DNA from: Nemertoderma westbladi
Lineage: Eukaryota; Xenacoelomorpha; Nemertodermatida; Nemertodermatidae
NCBI GenBank assembly: GCA_032718475.1
Contig: JAUCBJ010002421.1
Span: 20,479-84,478, forward strand
Length of the DNA stretch: 64,000 nt
Reading direction: 5' to 3'
Made by a program: the position numbers and the translations under genes. The notes beneath the pieces are model-generated. The model was not told where the DNA came from. It did not search any database and was given only the letters and a program-made list of their open reading frames with translations. This document shows, one piece after another, positions 1-11,346 of this stretch (the first letter of the stretch is position 1; each line of letters starts with the position of its first letter).

Positions 1-659
1 TCTGTCACAGTAGCTACACATGTAGATTCATCAAGGTGCCATAAAAAACAGATGTAAAATGGTAAACTGGTCCTTTGAATAATAAGCAGACTGAAGTTTG
101 TCATGATAAATCTCATCTCATATTGTCTCATCTGCTTCGGGCATAATATAGTCAGCATTATTCCTTGCATTATGAATGGACTTGATACATCATTATCAGC
201 TGGGCCTTAGTTCTATGTAGAGTCATTTGATCTAAGAAACACAGTACGTTCAACAATATTATGACAAATTGATGTATCTACGACATTGTAATGTTGTTGA
301 TATCTAACATCTTCAACGCAATTAGAACTAATCTCATCCACATTATATGTCATATTGTAATTAGATAATGGCAGACAGGTCTCCGACATCTTCATAGATG
401 TAATGCTCAAGGTTTTCACAAATCATGACTTGTCCTCAGTGACGCATAGAGGGTAATATTTATGGGGGAAATAGATGAAATGTTAACAACAAAACATTAA
501 TAATTTTATTTGGCATTGAAGAGCAGGCATTCTTACAGGTTGTTGTTGTTATAGGTGTGGTGGGGGTATTGTGACTGTTATTGATACGTCTCTTCTTAGA
601 GTTCTTAGGGTTAGATTTAACCTTAGATTTAAACTTAGATTTCTTTATTTTGTGCGATT

Positions 660-912
660 TTGTGAGCCGCACTGAGCTCGTTGTCTCCTCCAACAAAGAT
701 TGTACCCTTGTCAGAGAAAAACGCTTTGACTAATCCTCTCCTAGCTATGAATCTATTTAGGAGTAAGGACTTTGTTGACATATCTGCCACACGCTCTATA
801 TGTATGACATGACTGGCCATACATATTAATAAAAGACCCCACCTTTTATGTGTAAGGCGTCCACTTTTCGCCTCAATTGGGCCAAAACAGTCTACCCCTG
901 TGTTAGTAAACG
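660..912 (-). pseudogene. BEL/Pao retrotransposon integrase core fragment
   Basis: Read on the minus strand, this piece matches the start of a BEL/Pao-type integrase core. It has a TNTGVDCFGPIEAK block carrying the first catalytic Asp, then a VIHIE strand, then ARRGLVKAFFSDKGTIFVGG carrying the second Asp. In BEL/Pao integrases this region reads similarly, with the RRG...SDNGTNFVG signature. Only about 80 codons are recognisable. No Glu-containing third motif, no reverse transcriptase and no LTR were found beside it, so it is a relic rather than an element end. The longest open stretch is short and the flanks are AT-rich non-coding DNA. Family assignment rests on motif recognition; I am fairly sure of BEL/Pao over Gypsy because of the RRG-SD spacing. 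Confidence 0.7.
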
Positions 913-1522
913 GGGTTCATATGCCTGAACTCTCTTCTATACAGGACTATTACCCCTGGTTTTAGTTTTTTTTTTCGATTTCAATGTGGATGTCAACTCA
1001 ATCGGACAATATAAGTACACTCAAAAAAAGATTGGTTAAACTGACCAAAACAGATATGTATTGTCACACAGTGACCACAACATTTCTACTCAAATTGACT
1101 GCATATCGGGTTAAATAATTTGACAAGATAATATTGTCATGCATGTCAATGTGTCACATATGTTACTAAATTGGGTAGCTGGATTGTGAAATGACAAGAT
1201 AATTGGTGGTTTCAATAATACATCTTGTTATAAATATTAACGAAATACCTCTTGTCAACAAACTGAACAAGATATCTATCATATGATTTAGGATTCATTA
1301 AAAACCAATTTATTGTTAACTGCCACCAATTCACAATATAGGGCCAAATGGCATTTATCTCACATTTAGTCAGATGTTGCTCAAAAAAATTTTCTTTTAT
1401 TATCTCATTATGTGCGAAATTTTATGAAGATTTCAAATATACAAGCGGCTTCGTCATATCTTTTTTAGTTTTGACGATATTTAGCGAAAAGTAAGTGACA
1501 CTCAAAAATGGTTACAACACAA

Positions 1523-2035
1523 AAATTTCAATTTTCAGAAATCTGAAATATACACTTATAAGCTCACATTCACAATCTACATAGGTTTTCTGGGGTGCTA
1601 AATCCAAAGGTAATATTTATGAGGTGACGGAATGGACGGCTTTGCTATTTTTCGTTGGGTGCTAAAATTGGGTGCACATTTTTGCACAATACATAATTTC
1701 AATTTTCAGAAATCTGAAATATAACTTATAAGCTTTGATTCAAAATCTACATAGGTTATCGAGGGAGCTGAATGCAATGGTAATATTTATTAAGAGACTG
1801 GATGGGCGGCTTTACTATTTTTCGTTGGGTGCTAAAATTTGGTACACATTTTTGCATAACATGAAAATTTCAATTTTGAACATTCTGAATTATGACTTAT
1901 TATGGTCTGATTCATAATCTATATAGGTTATCTCTGGTGCTGAATGCAATGGTAATATTCATTAAGAGACTGGATGGATGGCTATACTATTTTTCGTTGG
2001 GTGCTAAAATTGTGTAAGCATTTTTGAACATTATT
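1523..2035. repeat. Tandem repeat, about 171-bp unit, three copies
   Basis: Three diverged copies begin near 1523, 1695 and 1866. Each carries aatttcaattttcag or a variant, then an AATCTAYATAGGTT block, then GGTAATATTYAT, then TTTTTCGTTGGGTGCTAAAAT. The small open frame at 1735-1917 is incidental to the repeat. I see no coding content. Confidence 0.8.
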
Positions 2036-3610
2036 TACATTTTATATTAATATTACTATATTATGGGCCCACATTATTATTTTACATTTAACTTCAATTT
2101 GTGAAATGTAGATTGGTGGGCATTCAGTTCGATCATATTAAGTACCATAACCAAGTATTTAGCTGGATGTCAGTTTTGGGTGTCTTTTTTACGTTTGGAT
2201 CCAGTAGGCTTCCGCTTCTGAAAATGGCTAAGATCCTGTTTCACTTTAATTTTGGGTCCAGTTGGTCTGCCCAGCTAAGTTGTTTTGGATGATCAGGATC
2301 TTTAGAGGGTTGATCATTGTCTGAGAGGTTGTTGACCAGGTTTTCCATGGGGCAGAATACAGTCTTTGCCTTACCTACTGGCCATGGAACATCAGGGAGT
2401 GGCATGAATATTTCCTTTGCTAATTCTGAGCTGCATTGTGATCTAAAATTATCATAAAGGTACCATTTTTGTGCAGGGGTGAGGCCACTTGGAACAAGGT
2501 CATAGGAGTGCCTGTGGGGAGGTGATTTGAGTGGATCAATAAGTTTTGTTTAACCTCTGGGCGTCTGGGGAATCTGTGTACTCCTTCATTATAATCTTCA
2601 TTTGCTCTTTGCTAGTTACTTTGAAATGGTGGTAGCTGGTAATCATTTTGATTCTGTGGAAAAATGGAAGTGAGCCAATTTGTCCATTGAAACCACTTGA
2701 CAGTACGATGATCGCTATTTTGATTTCTTGTTGTAATAACTTTATTGGCTTCGGCCAATGACGATTTCTATATCACATTTTCTAAGTCGGAGAAAGTGTC
2801 CACATCTGTAACTTTTAGTTTTCTCTTTACATCAATTTCCCATCAGGAGTAAACTTCGTGTGACCAGCCAACATGAAATTTATAGAGATCTCCTCATTCC
2901 TTCCGCTCTATAAATAACATAACAGCTATAAGTAACTCATAACAGCGTTATTTTTATTTTGACCAACCGTGTTGTTGGCATGTAATGAGAGAATTTTGGG
3001 CTGGAAATCCAATTGTTCCAATTTATGATGCAACATGGATATTCTCTGTCAGCGTCTTTCCCGGGAAAATCTGCCTCATCTATTAAGAAGTTCTCTTGAA
3101 TCTTCGTTCCCACATTGTTTATCCCAAAAAGGCCACAACGCCGTAGGACCTTAAAGTAAGGACCAACCTGATGTGGACTTGATGGGTAGGTAATGCGCCT
3201 TCTAGTTCTGTTTGCCGGCGAGAATTAGAGCGTAGCACTTTCATACTGTTTGATTTGCAGGTATCACATAGATCTGACATTAACTTCATTGTTCCAATAT
3301 AAGAGCAATCTTTTGCCATATTCTCAGAAAGCTCCTGTATTTCACTTTAATTTCTCCAGAATCATCGCAGTGATTGATAAATAGTTGATGAATTACTAGC
3401 TATTGTCATTGATAGTAACAATACTAGCTATTGTCATGTCTGATTGAAGTCTCATTATACTGAATGATGGCATCCACCCTGGAAGAGGCAGTTCAAATTG
3501 ATCTGCCATGTTCTTGATATACCGGACAGTTTTAACAACAATATCCACAGAAATACTCTGCTTATGCTTAGTTATTCCAGTAAGCCAATGGACACAAGCT
3601 TTTACACCAC

Positions 3611-3959
3611 AAACCGGACACCATATAACATTGGAGGTGTCTCATTGGTTCCCCCAAGCTTGACACTAGAACATAGTCGCCTCCACATTGCAGGACATTG
3701 CTTTCGCCGTGAGGACCAGCCAGTGCATAATCTTGTGCTTTGGCAGCCTCATGGAGTGAATAAATAAGCTTGGTGGACAGCCCATGACTTTCTTGAGACG
3801 CATCTTAAAGGACACTGGCCTTGAAGATGCGGATGATCTACCAAATGTCATGGGTGATAGGGAGTTGTGGTGGCGCAATTTTGTCGACAAGCTGGCACAG
3901 CATTCTTAAAAATGCAGCTGCAATGCAGCATGACGATTCTAGTAGTAGTAGTAGTAGTA
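3611..3959 (+). mobile_element. 5'-truncated LINE 3' end
   Basis: This plus-strand fragment shares sequence with the 3' part of the LINE at 30442-33755. It encodes the same C-terminal block (YNIGGVSLVPPSLTLE, then RREDQPVHNLVLWQPHG), then the same short 3' UTR and a terminal AGT microsatellite (3941-3958). It interrupts the exon of the decayed gene on the opposite strand. Target-site duplications were not obvious. Confidence 0.85.
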
Positions 3960-4281
3960 TCCAGATTCAATATGTGCCAATACACAAAGATCTACCTCAG
4001 CCTTGGTCATTGATAAGTACGTCTCTCGAGTGTTGGTTAGGAAATCATTAGTAAATATGGTAGAACATTTCTGATTGCAGCCACATCCATTAGCAAGAAA
4101 TTCAATAAGAACAGTGCGTTCATTTATATCTTCTAGTGACTCTTCTCGTTTTACTAAGATTACATCTGCAAAAGAAAATAAACAAACAAATGAAACAAAA
4201 AAAAAAAAATAATAAACTGTTTGGCAAAGTAGCACTTTTCATTATAGGTACTGTATACAGATTGTAGTATCATGGTGGTTA

Positions 4282-4600
4282 GTTACACAAACACACTACA
4301 CTCTACATGTATAACTACTACACTGTATTCTTTATACTGTATACTACTTTGAAAAACTACTCTACACTCTGTATACCAACACTACTTTATATAACCACAC
4401 TACTTTGTATATCCACACTACTTTGTATAACTAGACTATAGTCTCTCTATACCTACCTACACTTTTCTCCCTATAATTACACTACACCTTGTATAACTAC
4501 ACTAGTCTCTCTACATCTACTGTGCCTACACTATTCTCCCTGAAACTAACTACACTACTACCTGTGTACTCTATAAGTCGCTACAAAGTAGGCCTACAGT
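4282..4600. repeat. Degenerate ACTACAC/TGTATAACTA simple repeat in the intron of the decayed gene
   Basis: The stretch is made of loosely repeated ctacact, ttgtataact and tatactac words with irregular spacing. It falls inside the 4166-4852 intron of the decayed gene. No coding signal is visible. Confidence 0.6.
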
Positions 4601-5361
4601 CAGTATTTACAAACGTGCAGTACATACAGTTAGTAGGTAAAGCACATACAGTTAGTAGGTAAAGCATATCTTAAGGGCCGTTGCCTGGCAACCGACAACA
4701 ACTTACAGTAGATCAGAATGATGATGGGTGTTCTATACATTATCGGCTACGGTAAGTGTTTAATTAAGTCAGAGTGACATGACCCCCCAGGAATAATTTT
4801 TCCTATAGTCTAAAAAAACCTACTAAAGGCTACATTCAGTATTCTAATTTACCATGCATGACTTGTACATTATACCGAGGGTCTAAGGCATTAATGAGTC
4901 CATCGTCCTCCATGATATTTGCATTAATGATATCAAAAATTGATTCACTCATGAGGAACCAATTTCGAAACCTTCGAATTCGTCATCACTGCATGCAACG
5001 GTCGCGGTGGTCTCATCCAAAATCGCACTAGTACTGGCCTCCCAATACTCAGCTAATTTTTTATGCAAAAGAACACAAAACTGCTCATTATCATTATTAC
5101 TCATTTCAGTAATAATATTCCCTATTTAATTAACCCACAATTTATTGTAGTAAGACTGGACTGCTGTCGTCTGTCTGTCGGAGTTGGTATGATACTCACT
5201 ATAATACTGTACATTACTGTACGTACACTATACATTATGGACAATTATAAATTGAAAGTGATAATTTATACTTAGACGTATAAATGATGGTGATCTACTA
5301 TACGATAGGCCTACATACTCACCTTTTTCTCTTTTCAAGAAATCATCCTCACAAACTTTTG

Positions 5362-5860
5362 CTCCAGAGAAAAGTAGCTTGGCCTGTTAGTGTTTTAATA
5401 GGATTAGTTGAGTTCCTTGCTACAAAAAACCTATGAAACCTAAAATCAATACTATTCAATAAAATTTCAAGAAATCGAAAATTTGACATTTTGGTGCCGT
5501 CACCAACTTTTTGCAACCAGTGAAAAGTAGTAGTTTCACTGGTCTGGTTGTGTTTTACTTAGATCAGTTGAATTCATTACCACAGAAACCCTATAAAAAG
5601 CTGAAATTAATACTATTCAATGCAAATTCAAGAAATCGAAAATTTGAACTTTTGGTGCTGGCACCAACTTTTTGCACAAAGTGAAAAGTAGTAGTTCCAT
5701 TGATCTGTTTGAGTTTTACTTGGATCGGTTGAATTCCTTACCACAGAAAACCTTTAAAAAGCTGAAATTAGTACTATTCAATACAATTTCAAGAAATCGA
5801 ATATTTGAAATTTTGGGGCTGGCACCACCTTTTTACACCCAGTGAAAAGTAAAATTTTCG
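5362..5860. repeat. Tandem repeat, about 160-bp unit, three copies plus a partial
   Basis: Units begin with gaaaagtag near 5370, 5520, 5680 and 5841. Each contains tactattcaat, then tcaagaaatcgaa, then TTTTGGKGCYGKCACCA and a TTTTTRCA tail. Copies differ by scattered substitutions and small indels. I see no gene here. Confidence 0.8.
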
Positions 5861-6268
5861 TTTCCCTGGTAGTATTATAATTAGTTCTGTTGAATTCGCC
5901 TTCCATTGAATTCACCTTCCAAAAAAACCTAGAATATGTCAAAATAGAGATCTTTAATTGGAAGTAAATGAAACCGAAACAATTTGAAATTTAAATTCCA
6001 TGTTGGAGGAAATTACAATTACTGAACTTTTAACATGGATTTACTCCACTTTGAAAAATTCGCATATCATGGATCCTTAAACACAAATTTCGTCATAACT
6101 TGGTCAAAAATTATCATAAAGATCCCAATTTGGTATCAAAATTACCGCCTTTAGGGGAATACAATTCTACAATAAACAGAAATTCAAAAATTTGAACTTA
6201 AAGGCCCTTTCTTTGGACAGTGACATATTGGCATTTTATATTTACTAGAACGCCATCAAGATGGCTTT

Positions 6269-7216
6269 AAACGAACCTGTCTTAAATAGACTCCAAGAAA
6301 CAGATGGGATTGGAAGATGCAAACCAAGAATGACTTACATCAACCAAAAAACTGCCTCCCATCTAATGTAATACGCATTCGCCTAGGCAAACAAATCATA
6401 ATCACAATTACTACGATGATGTGTGAAATGGTATCCATATCCGCAACCTGAGAAACGGCCCAAAAGAGCAGTTTATTCTGCGGAGGGGTCTTTCTGTATT
6501 AGATAAGTAAAATAAAGAACACGAATTACATACATTCTCAGTTAGCCTAATAAAAACATCGGAGCAACCAATATAATGTACATGTACAAGCCTCCTATGA
6601 AAATTTGTGAAATGTTCCCTTAAGTCTACCCAACAGCCGTTGGTACCCGGCTGGCAGCCACCCTGGTTCAGTTTTCTGGCTTTGTTAGTTTATACGACAG
6701 CTGTTGTAAACGTCCCAGATATACATACAAAACCTACTAAGCCTTTACATTACAATTGAGCTTAGCCTGAGTTGATGACAGTAATATAACGATGACAATA
6801 GGCCCTATAGATACATACGATATATAAATGATGTACTGCTTGACATTAGACTAACTGACTGAATAGAGATAGAACTATAATAATATAATAATAATGTAGT
6901 ACGTAACTCAAATTAACAATAAGTAGTGAAATGTTGTTCAGCTGACAAAGGGTAGCTCGGTCGGTATTTAATTTCGCGTTCCATAATATTGATAATGTAC
7001 TAATATTTCGAATATCGCACATCGAATTGTTCCCAACTTTTTTATTCAACAACTAGATACTAATTGATAAATAGTCGCGTTAAAAATTGTTGCGTACCTG
7101 CTTGAGTTTTTGAGATATTGGATGGTTATACACACATACACACATAACCAACCACATCGTGTTTTTGAACGGCTCAACTATTGACAAGAACTACCCAGTC
7201 TAAAGACAGGTTCGTT
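6269..7216. mobile_element. Inverted-repeat-ended transposon, non-coding
   Basis: The ends are inverted copies of AACGAACCTGTCTT: direct at 6269-6283 and as its complement at 7203-7216. A TAGACT block continues the match after a 3-nt offset. The inside has no convincing coding region. The right-hand 730 bp recur at 7625-8264 with the same terminal word, which supports a mobile unit over a chance hairpin. The superfamily is unknown. A TTTAAA context at the left and TTATAA at the right could be target-derived, but I cannot prove a duplication. Confidence 0.55.
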
Positions 7217-7624
7217 ATAATGTGGTCTAACAACAGCAAATATTCGACTAAAACTTCAAATCCTGATGCTGCCTTACTCAATGTTAAATTGTGTGTTAAA
7301 TAATTTTATGTTATGGAATATTTATTTATTTAAGTAGAGATCAGGCTCAACTACAAACCAATATTGGATAGTGAGTTCCGTTTTGGAGTACTTCTTGTAG
7401 ACACTAAAGTTGCAATAATTTTTGAGTGTCTGCATGGATTTTGCTCAAATTGCGTGCAAACCTTTTCTATTTCGATGCACTTTGGATTCATGTAATAAAA
7501 TTTAATAAATTTGGTCCTTTTTCTGCCGGTTTTGGGGGATATTCTGATCAAAAATAACAATTTAAGAATAAAATACATTCCAAGCCTTACCGTTTAGATT
7601 TTCTTGCTAAATGCCTGAACAGAG

Positions 7625-8264
7625 ATGAATGTACTGTATTAGATAATAAAAGTATAGAACACTAATTAATTCTATGTAATCTCAGTTTAGCCTAAAAAAT
7701 AACATCGGAAGCAACCAATTTAACAATATAATGTACAAAACTCCTATGAAATTTGGTGATATGTACCATTGAGTCTATCAAACAGCTTTTGGTACCCGGC
7801 TGGTACCCTGGTTTAGTTTCTGGTATTGTTAGTTTAATCGACAGCTGTTGTAAACGTCCCAGATAAACAAAACCTACTAAGCTATTAATGTTTGGCATTC
7901 TGTCAGATTTCAGTAGTAAGTAACCTCATAATAATTGCTATATATCAATCACCTGAAAAACATTTCAAGCAAGGGAGTTGTGGGTATTTAATTTCGCGTT
8001 CAATAATGTTGAAAATATGCAAATATTTCGAATATCGCACTTCGAATCGTTCCCAACTTTTTTATTCAACAACTAGACAACAATTGATAAATACTTGCGT
8101 TTACAATTTTACAATGCATGCAAGTGGTTTCAAGCCATTTGGTGAACATACATAGTGAGTGATATAGTGACATATAAAAATAGTGATATAGGTAAATATA
8201 TCCATCGTGTTTTTGCCGGCCTCAGCTTTAGACAAAAACTACCCAGTCTAAAGACAGGTTCGTT
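7625..8264. mobile_element. Partial second copy of the 6269-7216 transposon
   Basis: This segment aligns with 6493-7216. Shared blocks include a TGTATTAGATA start, a TGGTACCCGGCTGG block, GACAGCTGTTGTAAACGTCC, TTTAATTTCGCGTTC, TCCCAACTTTTTTATTCAAC and the terminal AAGACAGGTTCGTT (8251-8264). The left inverted end is missing. Differences are scattered substitutions and indels, so both copies look old. Confidence 0.7.
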
Positions 8265-8483
8265 ATTATATTTAAAAATGCTAAATACCAACTTTTATGA
8301 CGACTTTTTTAAAATTAGCTTTTTTATTTTTTTTAGATTTTAGCATTTTAGGTACAACAGGTGTCCAGAAAGACAGGTATCAATATTTATGAGAAGGATG
8401 TTCGTTGATAACTAACTATATTCCCCAAATCTGATAAAAAAAAAAGCAGAACAACCGCTGAACTGGAAGCACTAGGAAGACCA

Positions 8484-9719
8484 TGTTCGCGCTTTTAGAC
8501 CTTTAGCAGTTTAACCTGCCAATTTTAGGTGTCTTTTTGTATATCAATTATTTAATGTACTGAAGGTACATCAGCCGAAGCCAGCCTGTGCGCGACCATT
8601 CACCCACAGTTAAGGGAGACTGGATTTGGATGCTTTGATAGTGATTGCAGTGTAGACCTACTGTATTATTCGATTGATCGTTAATATATAATCTCTGACA
8701 ATATATTTACTTTCGGGGAAATATTAACAGTTCCTTTAGGACGTGGCGCTTTAAGTATAAAACAGAGTTATGACTTATACTAATCACAACTGGATGGCTA
8801 CTGAGTTTCGTAAAAAGCGCATTCTTTAGGAGATGCTTTATTAACCTTCACACTACTTCACACGACTTCACACTAGTTCACACTACTGCGCACTGATCTG
8901 CCGACCGTCACTGAATTTGATCATATATAAGGAGGATCGCAACTGACACATGTAGGGATTATGAAATAGCATTCAATTCACACAAAAACCACTATAATGT
9001 AAGTCGCAGTTGCTACCGGTAAACCTGTTCCTCTAACCTTTAGTAATCAAAGAGATTGAGGGTTTTATGATTATTCATCGGTATTCTCCAAATATATCAG
9101 AAATATATACCAACATAACACTGTAACACCAATTAATAACAGAATCAAATAATGCGGTGAACAGTCAGTATGTGTAGTTGAATCACGTTGCGTAGTGCCG
9201 CGGTGTGGCGATTCAGATATGAAGTATGATTCAGCAATGATTCAGTAGTTGAATTGAGTTGCGTAGTGCCGCGGTGTGGCAGTGTGCTGCGTTAATAGTT
9301 TTACGTTCCTTTAATCAAAGCCATCTGATGTTTCTGAGGTTTAGGTCAAAGTCTGAAACTTCCACAGAAGTACAGAAGAATCCTAAGCCGGTGTTCTGGG
9401 CTTAGAAAGATACACACTGACTGAATTGCGTGGGTTTCTGTATGCACTGGTCAACACAAAGTGAAAATCGCTCTGATTGGTCGAACGAGCCGAACAAAGA
9501 ACAAAGAAAAGCTCCACGCTGGCATTAAATCAGCTGACAGATTGCGTCATCTGAGTCATCTTTTAGAGTATTAAGCGAATTGCGGCAGAATGGCTAGTTA
9601 TGTCCGCTAAAGCATACATACAGACATAACGGGTAAAAATGGCTTGTTATGTCCGCTAAAAGCACCTACACGGTACATTGCGGAGAAAATGACTGGTTAT
9701 ATCCGCAAAAGCTTTTACA
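8484..9719. mobile_element. LTR-like repeat, copy 1
   Basis: The 1.24-kb unit begins TGTTCGCGC and ends GCTTTTACA, the TG...CA ends of an LTR. A diverged copy in the same orientation lies at 21372-22558. Shared blocks include ACCTTTAGCAGTTTAACCTG, CAGTTCCTTTAGGACGTGGC and the distal TTATGTCCGCTAAA repeats. Identity is roughly 75-80% in the better blocks (eye estimate), with many indels. On the minus strand the base after the TGTTCG end begins TGGTCTTCC, which resembles a primer-binding site, and the base before the other end carries GGGAGCGG, which resembles a polypurine tract. It may be an LTR of the minus-strand BEL-type sequence, or a solo LTR. Confidence 0.55.
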
Positions 9720-9797
9720 CCGCTCCCAGAAAATGGGATTTAATTCTATAAAATATAAAAAATCATAGTTTCTAAAATATAAAAATACTCTAAACAG

Positions 9798-11346
9798 TTA
9801 GTCCTTCTTACGCGAACGGCGTTTACGCAGTTTTTTGAGGCTAGCAAGAGTCCTTTTCTCTTTGGGGCGAGCCACTTTACTAGGAGGGCTATAACTCCTG
9901 GGTGAAGGGTGCAATACAATTGCATCGGAAGGTTTAGGATGACGGTTGGTGTATCCGCCGGTCGAGGTATTCGGTTGATCAGTATCAACCTCAGTGGAAC
10001 GAGGTCGAACAACCTTCAGAGCGCATTTCAAGACAGCAGCTCTTACTGGTCCCTGACGATTCGTCTGCACAAGAGCGGTAGGTGGACCGTATGTAGTGAG
10101 AAATTTCCTCGGTTTGATGGTTCTTTCTGACTCGCGTTCTTGGGCTCTGTCGAAATCGATATGCTTCTCCTCGAGCTGATTTTCCTCCGCTTGTCGTTGG
10201 AAGCATTCGTCTAAAACTCGTTTAGAGAGTAGGGTCGTCCAAGTTCGATATCTTCTTAGAGATTCTGGATTTCCCGATCGAACTGATATAAAGCTAACTC
10301 GTTTACCGCTTGGACTTGTTGCTGCAATTTATGTTTTTCTAAGCAATCGTAGGTTCCTTTTCCGATCTTTTATCGAATAGTGTCTAACGTGTGTGTACAA
10401 TTTTCTCCTCCACTTCGGTGACAGATTATATCGGGTTAAACAGGGACAATTATACGGTTGAATGGCGATATTAGGTGTCCGCGTCCCAATCCGGCTAGGT
10501 AAGATGGGCGAATATCTAGGGAGCCCACAACTGGAGTGCCACCGACTAATTGTTCGGGTAACACTAGATCTTTGAACAGTGAGTGCAGTTCAGGAGGATC
10601 CATCATACTATTAGGATCAAGAGTCTGAGGTCTCACCAGGGAATGAGGAGGTCTGACCGAGTATTCCGGAACTCCGATCATGGGTTTATTTAAGGATCGT
10701 TTGAGTCGAGCGAGCGTAGGTGATACATCGAACAAGTTTCGCTCGAAACTCCCGTAAATATAGCGAGTAAAACTGTGTTTAGCGCAACGTCTCCGCGGAT
10801 GTTTGTCTTTCCGATTGTTGGTTGGGTCTAGGGCATTCATCGTAATAATACCAAAGACGCACGTCTTGTAGGGGAAACGCTGGTGATCTTTCTCCAGTTT
10901 TACAACGTCTCTCTCAAGAATTCCAAATATACGTTGAAGTCACTGCGTTTATCCGGTTCTTTAATGTCTTCTCTTTCGAGTTGGTTTCGAATAGAATTTT
11001 CGTGTTCGATTCTCAGTTTATTGTTCCGACTCCGCTGGGTATCATATTTAAATAGGATCATTTCCCTTTCGGTGTCGACATCGTCCGTATCATGTAAATC
11101 GATAGGATGACCAGTAGTTAAGAAGTCCATATACGTACCATTACAATGCGTATAGCGAGCGGTGAATTTTCTATAGTCCAATTCACACGTGAGTTGTTCC
11201 TTTGACATTGGCGGTTCGATATAACGGCCATCGTCCTCCGTAGTAGGATGACTAACATCGCCGCGTATTAAACTATCAACAAACGCTTGCAATGGTGAGG
11301 TATATCGCTCCCTGATACCAAGATCATCTTCTATCAACTCAGTCAT
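9798..11346 (-). pseudogene. Unrecognised frame-broken gene, about 515 codons
   Basis: Minus-strand coding potential runs almost without a gap, but in shifting frames. It starts MTELIEDDLGIRERY at 11346. The frame changes near 10915 and the second segment begins around ILERDVVKLEKDHQRF. A stop follows at 10436-10438. A coil-like, charged stretch then resumes (about 10350-10130, many Glu/Gln/Arg) and ends in a very basic tail, KKLRKRRSRKKD, at 9798. No membrane segment or known catalytic motif is visible. The gene is intronless and ends 78 bp from an LTR-like repeat, downstream of a BEL-type Gag-protease ORF on the same strand. That suggests a retroelement accessory gene, but a retrocopied host gene is also possible. 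I do not recognise the family. Confidence 0.45.

Larger units (their letters stand above)
2230..5104 (-). pseudogene. Decayed spliced gene of a multi-copy, probably transposon-borne metazoan family
   Basis: Minus-strand pieces appear in the order of a protein family I know only as abundant uncharacterised proteins in invertebrate genomes. A 51-codon start (5104-4949, acidic end SDDEFEGFE) overlaps by ATGA a second start at 4952. That exon ends at 4853 before a GT donor; an AG acceptor lies at 4167-4166 and the reading phase is kept. The next exon has the Cys cluster GCGCNQKC and ends at a LINE insertion near 3959. Beyond it follow VKTVRYIKNMADQFELPLPG (about 3440-3560), SDLCDTCKSN (about 3260), CGLFGINNVGTKIQENFLID (about 3060-3145), a LAGHTKF-like block (about 2850-2870) and SGLTPAQKWYLYDNFRS (about 2430-2490). 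Several stops and frameshifts separate the blocks. A transposase-like role is inference. Confidence 0.55.

Noticed and set aside
3439..3960. The 89-codon plus-strand frame at 3498-3767 as a host gene
   Set aside because: Its second half is the LINE C-terminus and its first half is antisense to the decayed multi-copy gene.
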